64,000 nucleotides of DNA from Antarcticimicrobium luteum (GCF_004358185.1 NZ_SMUV01000074.1:248001-312000); one strand, 5' to 3'. Positions 1 through 8,343 are shown, numbered from the stretch's first letter. Notes: generated by a model from the letters alone, not told the origin. Translations and numbers: made by a program.

Positions 1-2
1 GC

Positions 3-419
3 CTGACCTATGTGGTCGGCGATGCGGCCTTTGTCGGCGACACGCTGTTCATGCCCGATTTCGGCACCGCGCGCTGCGACTTTCCGGGCGGATCCTCGGA
101 AACGCTCTACAACTCGATCCAGAAAATCCTGGCGCTGCCCGACGAGACGCGAATCTTTGTCGGCCACGACTACAAGGCGCCGGGCCGCGACGAATACGCC
201 TGGGAGACCACGGTGGGCGAACAGAAGGCGCTGAACATCCACGTCGGCCAGGGCAAGAAGATCGAGGACTTCGTGCAGATGCGCGACGCCCGCGACGCCA
301 CGCTGGCGATGCCGCGGCTGATTCTGCCCTCGCTGCAGGTCAACATGCGGGCCGGCCAGATGCCGCCCGAGGACGAACAGGGCGATGTCTTTCTCAAGAT
401 TCCGGTGAACAAGCTGTAA
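3..419 (+). CDS. MBL-fold metallo-hydrolase (persulfide dioxygenase-like), 3' part
   Basis: This is the C-terminal part, about 138 residues, of a metallo-beta-lactamase-fold enzyme; the reading frame runs in from outside the window. The segment GDTLFMPDFGTARCDFPGG carries the metal-bridging Asp region and VGHDY the last metal-binding His seen in ETHE1/Blh-type persulfide dioxygenases, which oxidise glutathione persulfide in sulfide detoxification. The context fits: it is followed by two YeeE/YedE genes and a TIGR01244 sulfurtransferase, the usual bigR/blh-type gene set. The start, the first HxHxDH motif and the promoter lie outside the window, so the exact subfamily is inferred from the tail and the neighbours. 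Confidence 0.85.
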   Translation: MTYVVGDAAFVGDTLFMPDFGTARCDFPGGSSETLYNSIQKILALPDETRIFVGHDYKAPGRDEYAWETTVGEQKALNIHVGQGKKIEDFVQMRDARDATLAMPRLILPSLQVNMRAGQMPPEDEQGDVFLKIPVNKL

Positions 420-506
420 CGGCGGCTCACCAAAAGGGTTCCGGCGGCGGGCCGGTCTGATCCGCCACCGGGAAAACGCGCGAACAACAGGGGCAAGAAC
501 ATTATC

Positions 507-935
507 ATGGAAACAGACTGGATCTGGGGCCTGGTCGGCGGATTGCTGATCGGGACGGGGGGCGCCGTATATCTGCTTGGCAACGGGCGGATCATGGGCG
601 CCTCGGGCATCATCGGCGGGCTGGTTGACGGCAGCGGCTGGAACACGTTCTGGGAACGGGCGGTGTTCCTGTTCGGCGTGGTCGTCATGCCGCTGATCCT
701 GTGGCCGCTCTATAACGTCGAGATCGACACGCATATGACCACGAACTGGACGGTGATCATCGCCGCCGGTCTGCTCGTGGGCGTCGGCACGCGGATCGCC
801 AACGGCTGCACCTCGGGACACGGGGTTTGCGGCATCTCGCGGTTCTCGCTGCGGGGCATCACCGCCACCGTATTCTACATTCTGGCCGGCGGTCTGATGC
901 TGGCGATCTTCCGTCACGTTCTGGGGGTGGTCTGA
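507..935 (+). CDS. YeeE/YedE family (DUF6691-type) membrane protein, first half-transporter
   Basis: A 142-residue integral membrane protein with about four hydrophobic segments. It contains the family hallmark around SGHGVCGISR, with the Cys used by YeeE-type thiosulfate/sulfur-compound transporters, and an ASGIIGG loop. In this group the transporter is split into two small proteins, and the next gene is the partner. The stop codon overlaps the next start (TGATG), so the two are translationally coupled. Role inferred: moving a sulfur species across the inner membrane together with the flanking persulfide enzymes. The start is an ATG about 90 bases after the metallo-hydrolase stop. Confidence 0.85.
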   Translation: METDWIWGLVGGLLIGTGGAVYLLGNGRIMGASGIIGGLVDGSGWNTFWERAVFLFGVVVMPLILWPLYNVEIDTHMTTNWTVIIAAGLLVGVGTRIANGCTSGHGVCGISRFSLRGITATVFYILAGGLMLAIFRHVLGVV

Positions 936-1366
936 TGCGTATTCTGCTGTCTCTTCTGGCCGGTGCGCTGTTCGGCGGCGGGCTGTTCGTTTCCGGCATG
1001 ACCGACACCACCAAGGTGCAGGGCTGGCTCGATGTCTTTGGCAACTGGGATCCGACGCTGGCCTTTGTCATGGGCGGTGCGATCATCCCGATGTTCATCG
1101 CCTGGCGGCTGACCCCTGGGCGCAGGCCGCTGGTGGGCGGCGAGTTTCCCAGCCTGCCGCGCCCCGAGCTGGATCATCGGCTGATCACAGGCTCGGTGCT
1201 GTTCGGCATGGGCTGGGGACTGGCCGGTCTCTGCCCGGGTCCGGCTGTCGCCTCGATCACCTATAACGGCATGGGTGGGCTGATCTTCATGGCCGCGATG
1301 CTGGTCGGCATGGGGGCGGCCCCCGCGGTCGGGCGCGGTCTGGACAGGATGTCGGCGGCGGCGTAA
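935..1366 (+). CDS. YeeE/YedE family (DUF6691) membrane protein, second half-transporter
   Basis: A 143-residue, very hydrophobic protein with about four predicted membrane helices. It carries the paired motif GLCPGPA, whose Cys matches the conserved Cys of YeeE halves, and SGMTD near the N-terminus. The ATG at 935 overlaps the stop of the preceding gene by one base; the frame is open further upstream, but that part overlaps the partner gene. The frame ends directly against the next gene. Together with its partner it should form a complete sulfur-compound transporter; the substrate cannot be told from sequence. Confidence 0.85.
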   Translation: MRILLSLLAGALFGGGLFVSGMTDTTKVQGWLDVFGNWDPTLAFVMGGAIIPMFIAWRLTPGRRPLVGGEFPSLPRPELDHRLITGSVLFGMGWGLAGLCPGPAVASITYNGMGGLIFMAAMLVGMGAAPAVGRGLDRMSAAA

Positions 1367-1375
1367 GTGTCGGGC

Positions 1376-1807
1376 ATGGATATTCGCCCCCTTGCCCCCG
1401 GCTATGCCGTTTCGCCGCAGATCTCGGTCGAGGATCTGCCCGCCATCGCTGAAGCAGGTTACACTATGGTGATCTGCAACCGGCCCGATGCCGAGGTGCC
1501 GCCGGAGCTGGGCAGCCACGCCATGCGCGATGCGGCCGAGGCGCTGGGGCTGAGCTTTGCCGCCCTGCCGCTGGTGCAGGAGACGCTGACACCGGAAAAC
1601 GGGGTGCGGCAGCTAGAAACCATTGCCGACGCCACCGGCCCGGTGCTGGCCTATTGCCGCAGCGGCACCCGCTGCACAGTGATCTGGGCCCTGGGCCAAG
1701 CCGGACAGATGCCGGTGGACGAGATCCTGCAAAAGGCGACGGCGGCGGGCTATCAGCTGGACGGGATGCGTCCGGCGCTGGAACAGCTGGCGGCGGCGCG
1801 CGGCTGA
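1376..1807 (+). CDS. TIGR01244 family sulfurtransferase/phosphatase (DUF442)
   Basis: About 143 residues with the DUF442 fold of tyrosine-phosphatase type. The active loop is CRSGTRC (C-x5-R), preceded by VLAY. In related organisms this domain stands beside or is fused to Blh-type metallo-hydrolases and acts in sulfide/persulfide handling. A GTG at 1367, immediately after the stop of the previous gene, is an alternative in-frame start; the ATG at 1376 (MDIRPLAPGYAV) gives the family's usual N-terminus. It is the last gene of the operon, with a terminator shortly downstream. Confidence 0.85.
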   Translation: MDIRPLAPGYAVSPQISVEDLPAIAEAGYTMVICNRPDAEVPPELGSHAMRDAAEALGLSFAALPLVQETLTPENGVRQLETIADATGPVLAYCRSGTRCTVIWALGQAGQMPVDEILQKATAAGYQLDGMRPALEQLAAARG

Positions 1808-1829
1808 ACCGGCAGAGTTGAAGTAAATG

Positions 1830-1854
1830 AAAAGCGGCCGCTGGGCCGCTTTTT
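1830..1854 (+). terminator. Rho-independent terminator of the sulfur operon
   Basis: A 10-bp perfect stem (AAAAGCGGCC paired with GGCCGCTTTT) with a 4-base loop, followed by Ts, lies 22 bases after the sulfurtransferase stop. The A-rich left flank means it could also act on minus-strand transcripts coming from the kinase gene that ends at 1943. Confidence 0.85.
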
Positions 1855-1942
1855 CAGTCTGTGCCCATCGCATAACCCGACACGGTGAGGGCCCTGCCCG
1901 CCGCGCGCAATTGGCTTGGCGGACGGACTGCCGCGCCGCCCC

Positions 1943-4621
1943 CTACTGCGCCGCCATCTGCCCGGCCAGCGGCAGGGTCACGCGGAAGGCGCCGCCCGAC
2001 TGTCCGGGCAGATAAACGATATCGCCACCCAGCCGCAGCATGATCTCGCGCGAAATCGCCAGGCCGAGCCCGGCACCGCCGGCCTTTTCCGCATTCACGC
2101 GAAAGAATTTTTCAAAGACGGTGGATTGCACCTCGGCCGGGATGCCGCTGCCGTTATCGATGAAATCGACCACCGCCTGCCCGCCCACGTCATGGACCGA
2201 GATCGTCAGCTCCGGGTTCGGCGCATCGCAGTATTTTTGCGCGTTGGCGATCAGGTTGATAAAGACCTGCGCAAGCCGGTCCAGATCGGAGCGGACCTGC
2301 ACCGTCTCGCTGATCCGCCGGCGCCGCACCGCCAGCGACGCCTCGGCACCGGCCAGCGCCGAGGCAACGGCACGATCCAGCACCTCCGCCAGGATGCCAT
2401 CGCGCATGTTGAGGCTGACCTGCCCGTTCTCGAGCACGCTCAGATCCAGCAGATCGTCCAGCAGCCGGGTCAGGCGCAGCGCCTCGTCATGGATGATGGT
2501 GGCATAGCGCACCTTGTCCTGCGTATTCAGCCCGTCATTGTCACGCAGGATCTCGGAAAACGCCCGGATCGAGGTCATCGGCGTGCGCAGCTCATGGCTG
2601 ATCTGCCCGAGAAAGGCATCCTTCTGCAACGATATCTGGGTGAGTTTCTCATTCGCCTCGCGTAGCTGTTTCGCGGTGCGTGCCAGTTCGCCCGATTTCA
2701 CCTCGAGCTGGCTGGAGTATTCCATCAGCTGGGCGCTCTCGTCCGCGACCGCCAGCAGATCTTCGACCGAAACCGAGGAGCCGCCGACGATCTGGCCGAT
2801 CATCGCATGTGCCGCCGCCGCGCCCACCGAACCGCTGAGTTCGCGCTCCAGCCGCTCCAGGAACAGCGGCGTCGGTTCGGGCAGATGGCCGCGCCCGCCC
2901 TGCAATGCCGCCTCGCTCTGGAACAGATCCTGCGCCTCGCGCGCGCCGAGGATCCGCTGCGACATGATCATCAGATCCTCGCTCTGCGCGACCGAGCCGG
3001 TCCAGCCGCGCGGCCCCGCCGAATGGTCGAACACATTGACGAACTGCGCCCCCTGCAACCGCTCCAGCGGCGAGGGAAAGCTCAGCAGCGAGGCGGCGCA
3101 GAAGGCCGCGGTATTGAGCAGCATGCTCCACATCACCGCATGTACGATGGGGTCGAGCCCCTGGATTCCGAACAGCGCCTGCGGCCGCAGCCAGCCGATG
3201 CCAAAGGGCCCATCGCTGAGCACCCAGTCGGGCATCAGACCGCCGCCCAGCCCCGGCAGCAGCAGCGTGTAAAGCCACAGCGCGAAGCCGACCGTGAGAC
3301 CGGCCAGCGCGCCGCTGCGCGTCGCCCCGCGCCAGAACAACCCGCCGACCAGCGCCGGCAGAATCTGGGCGATGCCGGCGAAGGAGATCAACCCGATCGA
3401 GGCCAGCGCAGCACCGCCGCCCGACAGCCGGAAATAGAAATACCCCAGCGCCATGATCACCGCGATCGATACCCGGCGCGCCAGCAGGATCACATGGCGC
3501 ACGTCGCCCGAAACCGAGGCGCGGTCGGATTGCGACGACAGCCAGATCGGCATCACCAGGTGGTTCGACACCATCGTCGACAACGCCATTGCGGCGACGA
3601 TCACCATCGAGGTGGCCGAGGAGAAGCCGCCGAGAAAGGACAGCATCGCCAGCGTCTCGCGGCCCTGGCTCAGCGGCACGGTCAGCACGAACATGTCCGG
3701 GTTGGAGCCCTCGGGCATCACCTCGAGGCCGACCACGGCGATCGGCACCACGAACAGGCTGATCAGCAGCAGATAGGTGGGAAAGGCCCAGGCGGCGGTG
3801 CGCAGGTGGCGTTCATCGTCATTTTCGACCACCATCACCTGGAACATCCGCGGCAGGCAGACAAAGGCCGCCACGGCGAGAAAGGTGATGGTGGCCCAGC
3901 GGCTGCCGTTGACCTTCCATTCCCCGATCGGCGAGGCGTCGATGCGGGCCATGGTCTCGCTCACCCCGCCCGACAGGCCCCAGACAACGAAGATCCCCAC
4001 CGCGAGCAGCGCGATCAGCTTGACCACCGCCTCCAGCGCGATGGCGGTGACCACGCCGTGATGGCGTTCGTTGGCATCGAGGTTGCGGGTGCCGAAGAGG
4101 ATGGCAAAGACGGCGAGCCCGGCCGCCACCCAGAACACCACCGAGGCATCGCTGTAGGCCCCCACCGGCGCCTCCTCGAAAAAGATCGAGAACGACAGCG
4201 TGATGGATTGCAGTTGCAGCGCGATATAGGGGGTGATGCCCACCACGGCGAGTACGGTGACGCAGATCGCCAGAAGATTGGATTTGCCGTAGCGGGACGA
4301 GATCAGGTCGGCGATCGAGGTCACCCGCTGGCTGCGGCCCACCCGCACCAGCTTGCGCAGGCCCCACCACCAGCCCACCATCACCAGCGTCGGGCCGAGA
4401 TAGATGGTGACATATTCCAACCCCGAGCGCGCCGCGTAGCCGACCGCGCCGTAAAAGGTCCAGGCGGTGCAATAGATCGACAGCGACAGCGTATAGACCA
4501 GCGGCGAGCGCAGCCAGGTGCTGCGGCCGGTGGCGGCCAGCCGGTCGGCGGCGAAGGCGACGATGAACAGCAGCGCCACATAGGCCAGACAGACCAGCAC
4601 CATCAGGTTCAGCGTGGCCAT
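1943..4621 (-). CDS. CbrA-like hybrid: sodium/solute-symporter domain + STAC + histidine kinase
   Basis: An 892-residue membrane protein. Residues 1 to about 510 form a sodium:solute symporter (SSSF) domain with about 13 hydrophobic segments. A STAC-type linker lies around 588-632 (ELSGSVGAAAAHAMIG), then a coiled coil, then a HisKA domain with the phospho-acceptor in SHELRTP (His about 676). The HATPase follows, with N box FINLIANAQKY, DNGSG and GLGLAI. This is the architecture of CbrA-type kinases, in which a transporter-like module senses or carries a solute such as histidine. There is no PAS domain or receiver. Its start overlaps the stop of the small upstream gene (TAATG). The cognate regulator is probably the receiver protein two genes upstream; the substrate is unknown. 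Confidence 0.9.
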   Translation of the reverse strand: MATLNLMVLVCLAYVALLFIVAFAADRLAATGRSTWLRSPLVYTLSLSIYCTAWTFYGAVGYAARSGLEYVTIYLGPTLVMVGWWWGLRKLVRVGRSQRVTSIADLISSRYGKSNLLAICVTVLAVVGITPYIALQLQSITLSFSIFFEEAPVGAYSDASVVFWVAAGLAVFAILFGTRNLDANERHHGVVTAIALEAVVKLIALLAVGIFVVWGLSGGVSETMARIDASPIGEWKVNGSRWATITFLAVAAFVCLPRMFQVMVVENDDERHLRTAAWAFPTYLLLISLFVVPIAVVGLEVMPEGSNPDMFVLTVPLSQGRETLAMLSFLGGFSSATSMVIVAAMALSTMVSNHLVMPIWLSSQSDRASVSGDVRHVILLARRVSIAVIMALGYFYFRLSGGGAALASIGLISFAGIAQILPALVGGLFWRGATRSGALAGLTVGFALWLYTLLLPGLGGGLMPDWVLSDGPFGIGWLRPQALFGIQGLDPIVHAVMWSMLLNTAAFCAASLLSFPSPLERLQGAQFVNVFDHSAGPRGWTGSVAQSEDLMIMSQRILGAREAQDLFQSEAALQGGRGHLPEPTPLFLERLERELSGSVGAAAAHAMIGQIVGGSSVSVEDLLAVADESAQLMEYSSQLEVKSGELARTAKQLREANEKLTQISLQKDAFLGQISHELRTPMTSIRAFSEILRDNDGLNTQDKVRYATIIHDEALRLTRLLDDLLDLSVLENGQVSLNMRDGILAEVLDRAVASALAGAEASLAVRRRRISETVQVRSDLDRLAQVFINLIANAQKYCDAPNPELTISVHDVGGQAVVDFIDNGSGIPAEVQSTVFEKFFRVNAEKAGGAGLGLAISREIMLRLGGDIVYLPGQSGGAFRVTLPLAGQMAAQ

Positions 4622-4959
4622 TATCCGCGCTCCCGCTGGGGGGGCTCGGCCTCGTCGTCGTTGCGTCCCTGCCCCTGCCCCGACCAGCCGCGGGTCAACA
4701 GGCCGAACCAGACATTGCCCAGGATCAGCAGCGCCCAGACCACGAAGATGTAGCGGATGGCGCGCGAGGTGGGCACCGGCGCCGCGGTGCCGGCGTCCTC
4801 GGCCCCCGGCCACAGCAAGGGCACCGCGAAAAGCAGCGCCCCCAGCACCGGCAGCAGCCGCGCCGCGTCCATCAGACGGCGCCGGCGATAGGTCTGACGT
4901 TCAAGAAACACCGCCGGCGCCTTGCGTTCCGACCGCTCGCCGTCGCCGTCGCCTGTCAT
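4621..4959 (-). CDS. Small membrane protein coupled to the CbrA-like kinase
   Basis: A 112-residue protein with a basic, charged N-terminus, a hydrophobic segment at about 33-50 and a stronger one at about 68-87 (YIFVVWALLILGNVW), and an acidic/polar tail. It overlaps the receiver gene by ATGA at its start and the kinase by one base at its end, so all three genes are co-translated. No catalytic motif is visible. The position recalls the small CbrX-like membrane protein encoded directly upstream of cbrA in pseudomonads, but similarity in sequence was not tested. It may assist membrane insertion or folding of the transporter-kinase, or tune it. Confidence 0.8.
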   Translation of the reverse strand: MTGDGDGERSERKAPAVFLERQTYRRRRLMDAARLLPVLGALLFAVPLLWPGAEDAGTAAPVPTSRAIRYIFVVWALLILGNVWFGLLTRGWSGQGQGRNDDEAEPPQRERG

Positions 4960-5336
4960 GTCCGCGAGGCCTGCGCGTACAGGTCGCGCACGGCAGTTAC
5001 CACCTCGGCATTGGAGAACGGTTTGGTCATGAAGCGGTTGACGCCCGCCTTCTCGGCCATCTCGCGGTCGCGCGACTGGCCGCGCGCGGTGAGCATCAGC
5101 ACCGGCAGATCGCGCAGCCCGTCGCTGTCGCGCAATTCGCGCAGGATATCCATGCCGCTTTTGCCCGGCAGCATGACGTCGAGGATCACCAGATCCGGTT
5201 TGGCCGCGCGGATCACCTCGATGGCGTCGCGGCCATCGGCGTGGGTATCGACCGTCCACCCCTCGCGCGTCAGCAAAAAGCGGATCGCCTCGGTGATATT
5301 GGCTTCGTCCTCGATCAACAGAACATGTCGGCCCAT
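4956..5336 (-). CDS. Single-domain response regulator (CheY-like receiver)
   Basis: A 126-residue receiver domain with no output domain. The acidic pair (LIEDE, residues 9-11), phospho-acceptor Asp53 (VILDVMLPG), the LTA Thr and the MTKPF Lys are all present, so it should be phosphorylatable. The ATG at 5336 has a strong GGGGAGGA ribosome site. It is the first gene of a three-gene coupled operon with the small membrane protein and the CbrA-like kinase. Lacking a DNA-binding domain, it must act by protein contact or as a phosphate relay, unlike CbrB, the NtrC-type partner of CbrA in Pseudomonas. Confidence 0.9.
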   Translation of the reverse strand: MGRHVLLIEDEANITEAIRFLLTREGWTVDTHADGRDAIEVIRAAKPDLVILDVMLPGKSGMDILRELRDSDGLRDLPVLMLTARGQSRDREMAEKAGVNRFMTKPFSNAEVVTAVRDLYAQASRT

Positions 5337-5427
5337 GCCATTCCACTCCTCCCCTGACGTGTCAGCCTGGCCGCGCTAACAGTTTGTTCTTGCTTTGCGT
5401 CAGCATAGCCAAGCGGCGCGCGGCCTG

Positions 5428-6735
5428 TCAAAACCCTTCGCTCAGGATCGAAGGCTCGCGCCGCGCGTCGCAGCCGCTGCGCGGACAGACCCGACAGGTC
5501 CCCCCCACCGGCTGCGCCGCCGCCGCGGTCCCCTCGCCGTGCCGCAGCGGCAGAATAAGCATGATCGAGCGGTAGAGCGGATCGCGGTCGAACCCGGGCG
5601 GCCCATCCGGCCAGGCCACCGCCAGGCAGTCGAATTCGGCCACGGCCCGGCCCAGTTGCGACACCCGCCGGCGGATCGGCACCAGCGGCCGGCTCAGCGC
5701 GGTGAACAGCGGCCACAGCGGGCAGGCCTCGCCAAAGCGCGGCAGGGCAAAGCCGGTGATCGCCTTGCGGAACAGGATGCTGCCGGAGGCGTCGCAGATC
5801 ACCAGCCCCACCTCGCCCGGCAAGGCCGCCTCGGGCAGGGCCGCGATGCGCCGGAACACCGCCGGAAGGTCCACGTCGAAGGCCGCCGCCAGCGCCAGCG
5901 GATCGAGCCCCTGCACCTTTACCGCGCCGGCAAAAGGCTCCAGCGGCATCGCCGCGGCATCGGCGAGGTACTGGCCGAGAACCGCGCGCGCCACCTGCCG
6001 CGCCGCCCTGCCGGTCAGCTCGGGCGCGGCCGCGACGATGGCATCGGGGTCTGCGGTCCCGGCCTCCAGCGCCGGGAAGTGGTGGCCGTTGGCGGCCATG
6101 AAGGCCTCGACCTCCTCCTGCGGGGCGCCGCGATGATCTTCGCCGGTCGCGCTGTCATCGAGATAGTTGACCAGCGCCTTGGAACTGTCGGCCAGCCGCG
6201 CGCTGTCCTCGTTCAGGTTCTTGTGGAACCGGTCGCGCCATTCCGGCTCCAATTCGCCGGTCTCGGCCAGAATCGAGGCGGTGGAGCGGATCGCCGCGGC
6301 GGTCGACAGCACCTCGTGCAGCGAGGCCGCCAGCCGGGGATCGTGGGTCAGCCGGTCCGAGAGGGTTTCCACCGTCCGCTCCAGCGAGGCAATGCGGCGA
6401 TGCGACCAGGACAGCACCTCGGCCCAGCCGGGAAACCGGCCGGCGAACTCCTCGGCGCGGTCGGTCTCGGCGGTGGCGAGCCCGGCCTCGTCCGCCGCCT
6501 CGCGCAGGGTCGCGATCAGCGCCGCCTCGGCCCCCTCGGTCAGCATCGATGGCTCCACCCCCAGCACCTCGGCAAGATCGACCAGCAACTTGCCGCCGAT
6601 TCTGCGCCGGTTGTGCTCGATCAGGTTGAGATAGGAGGGCGAAATGCCCACCTGCCTGGCCAGATCGGCCTGGCGCAGCCCCTTGATTGCGCGCCGCTCG
6701 CGGATGCGGCTGCCGGTCAGCGTGTCGCGGGGCAT
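5428..6735 (-). CDS. XRE-type regulator, short-chain fatty acyl-CoA regulator (ScfR/RamB) family
   Basis: A 435-residue regulator. The N-terminal XRE helix-turn-helix occupies about residues 8-63 (QADLARQVGISPSYLNLIE). The long C-terminal part is of ScfR/DUF2083 type and ends with a Cys cluster CRVCPRSGC (Cys414, 417, 422), as in RamB-like regulators of acetate and propionate metabolism. I see no obvious HExxH zinc-peptidase motif. It is transcribed divergently from the ABC importer operon across 231 bases. Regulation of that operon and of itself is a natural inference, not shown by sequence. Ribosome site AAGGAG precedes the ATG. Confidence 0.85.
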   Translation of the reverse strand: MPRDTLTGSRIRERRAIKGLRQADLARQVGISPSYLNLIEHNRRRIGGKLLVDLAEVLGVEPSMLTEGAEAALIATLREAADEAGLATAETDRAEEFAGRFPGWAEVLSWSHRRIASLERTVETLSDRLTHDPRLAASLHEVLSTAAAIRSTASILAETGELEPEWRDRFHKNLNEDSARLADSSKALVNYLDDSATGEDHRGAPQEEVEAFMAANGHHFPALEAGTADPDAIVAAAPELTGRAARQVARAVLGQYLADAAAMPLEPFAGAVKVQGLDPLALAAAFDVDLPAVFRRIAALPEAALPGEVGLVICDASGSILFRKAITGFALPRFGEACPLWPLFTALSRPLVPIRRRVSQLGRAVAEFDCLAVAWPDGPPGFDRDPLYRSIMLILPLRHGEGTAAAAQPVGGTCRVCPRSGCDARREPSILSEGF

Positions 6736-6966
6736 CGCCTCTCGCTCCTTTTTTCAGCGGTTTTTCAACGCCTTTCTGCGCTGCGACATAAGGATTTTTA
6801 CAACCACCCCTATACACCTGTTCATTTGTTGACAAAAATATCGTGCTTTTCAAGGGGGTTATTGCGTAATTTTCCACCCCCCCATCATAATCCATTTGCA
6901 CAATCGTGCGCGCGCCGTCCCGGGTTGAGGAGCCTGGTGGCGCAATCCATAAATGGGAGGATATTC
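6736..6966. promoter_or_regulatory. Divergent promoter region between ScfR-type regulator and ABC importer
   Basis: This AT-rich 231-base gap separates the divergent genes. Toward the importer there is a candidate promoter TTGCGT (6862-6867), an 18-base spacer and CATAAT (6886-6891). Upstream, at 6825-6836, lies the inverted repeat TTTGT-TG-ACAAA, inside which TTGACA also reads as a -35-like hexamer. Its form resembles the TTTGC/GCAAA-type sites of RamB-family regulators, so it is a possible operator. A strong GGGAGGA ribosome site precedes the start at 6967. Confidence 0.5.
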
Positions 6967-8313
6967 ATGTCCAAGAACGATGTCACACGTCGCGGCGTGC
7001 TGAAAACCGGCGCCATCGCCGGCGCCGGCGTTGCCCTGCCGACGATTTTCACAGCCTCTTCGGCGGCCGCCTATATGAACGAGCCCACCGGCGGCTCGGT
7101 CACCCTGGGCTTCAACGTGCCGCAGACCGGCCCCTATGCGGATGAGGGCGCCGACGAGTTGCGCGCCTATGAGCTGGCTGTCGAGCACCTGAACGGCGGC
7201 GGCGACGGCGGAATGCTGGGCACCTTCAGCTCCAAGGCACTGAAAGGCAACGGTATCCTGGGCAAGAAGGTGGAGTTTGTCACCGGCGACACCCAGACCA
7301 AATCCGACGCTGCCCGCGCATCGGCCAAGTCGATGATCGAAAAGGACGGCGCCATCATGATCACCGGCGGCTCGTCCTCGGGCGTGGCCATCGCCGTGCA
7401 GGGCCTGTGCCAAGAGGCCGGCGTGATCTTCATGGCGGGCCTGACCCACTCCAACGACACCACCGGCAAGGACAAGAAGGCCAACGGCTTCCGTCACTTC
7501 TTCAACGCCTATATGTCGGGTGCCGCGCTGGCGCCGGTGCTGGCCGCGCGCTATGGCAACGACCGCAAGGCCTATCACCTGACCGCCGACTATACTTGGG
7601 GCTGGACTCAGGAAGAGTCGATCAAGGCCGCCACCGAGGCGCTGGGCTGGGAGACCGTTAACGCGGTCAAGACCCCGCTGGCCGCGACCGACTTCTCGTC
7701 CTATATCGCGCCGGTGCTGAATTCGGGCGCCGATGTGCTGATCCTGAACCACTACGGCGGGAACATGGTCAACTCGCTGACCAACGCGGTGCAGTTCGGC
7801 CTGCGCGAAAAGATGGTCAACGGCAAGCAGTTCGAGATTGTCGTGCCGCTCTATTCGCGCCTGATGGCCAAGGGCGCCGGCGAGAACGTCAAGGGCATCC
7901 TGGGGTCCACCAACTGGCACTGGTCGCTGCAGGACGAGGGCTCCAAGGCCTTCGTGAAATCCTTCGGCACCAAATACGGCTTCCCGCCGAGCCAGGCGGC
8001 GCACACCGTGTATTGCCAGACGCTGCTCTATGCGGATGCCTGCGAACGGGCCGGCACCTTCAACCCCTGCGGTGTTGGTCAGGCGCTGGAAGGCTTCGAG
8101 TTCGACGGGCTGGGCAACGGTCCGACCCTTTATCGCGCCGATGACCACCAGTGCTTCAAGGACGTGCTCGTGGTGCGCGGGAAAGAAAACCCGACCTCCG
8201 AGTTCGACCTGCTGGAAGTGGTCGAAGTGACCCCGGCCGCGCAAGTGACCTATCCGCCGGATCACCCGATGTTCGCCGGCGGCGAACTGGGCACCTGCAA
8301 CCCGGGCGCCTGA
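6967..8313 (+). CDS. ABC transporter periplasmic substrate-binding protein (branched-chain amino acid/amide type)
   Basis: A 448-residue protein that begins with a Tat-like signal (TRRGVLK, a hydrophobic stretch, then SSAAA) and continues as a type I periplasmic binding protein (VPQTGPYADEGADE; GGSSSGVAIAVQ; HYGGN). This fits the Liv/HAAT/amide-binding group. The frame is open far upstream, but the ATG at 6967 has a good GGGAGGA site and gives the signal peptide. It is the first gene of a complete five-gene importer. Four Cys near the C-terminus (CERAGTFNPCG, HQCFK, GTCNPG) could form periplasmic disulfides. The substrate is unresolved: branched-chain amino acids, short amides or urea. Confidence 0.9.
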   Translation: MSKNDVTRRGVLKTGAIAGAGVALPTIFTASSAAAYMNEPTGGSVTLGFNVPQTGPYADEGADELRAYELAVEHLNGGGDGGMLGTFSSKALKGNGILGKKVEFVTGDTQTKSDAARASAKSMIEKDGAIMITGGSSSGVAIAVQGLCQEAGVIFMAGLTHSNDTTGKDKKANGFRHFFNAYMSGAALAPVLAARYGNDRKAYHLTADYTWGWTQEESIKAATEALGWETVNAVKTPLAATDFSSYIAPVLNSGADVLILNHYGGNMVNSLTNAVQFGLREKMVNGKQFEIVVPLYSRLMAKGAGENVKGILGSTNWHWSLQDEGSKAFVKSFGTKYGFPPSQAAHTVYCQTLLYADACERAGTFNPCGVGQALEGFEFDGLGNGPTLYRADDHQCFKDVLVVRGKENPTSEFDLLEVVEVTPAAQVTYPPDHPMFAGGELGTCNPGA

Positions 8314-8321
8314 TCTCGGCA

Positions 8322-8343
8322 GGTCCGGGCCACGGCCCGGACC
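8322..8343 (+). other. Intercistronic hairpin after the binding-protein gene
   Basis: GGTCCGGGC...GCCCGGACC forms a stem of 9-10 bp with a tiny loop, 9 bases after the stop of the binding-protein gene. There is no T-tract. Such hairpins often protect the 3' end of a binding-protein mRNA, or attenuate the distal genes, so that more binding protein than permease is made; that role is inferred here. Confidence 0.6.

Noticed and set aside
2807-4753. A 648-residue plus-strand frame opposite the CbrA-like kinase
   Set aside because: Composition dominated by His, Arg and Gln, no motif, antisense to an unambiguous kinase gene.
5395-6966. In-frame upstream extension of the binding-protein gene
   Set aside because: The extension is antisense to the ScfR-type regulator, whereas ATG 6967 has a strong ribosome site and starts a signal peptide.
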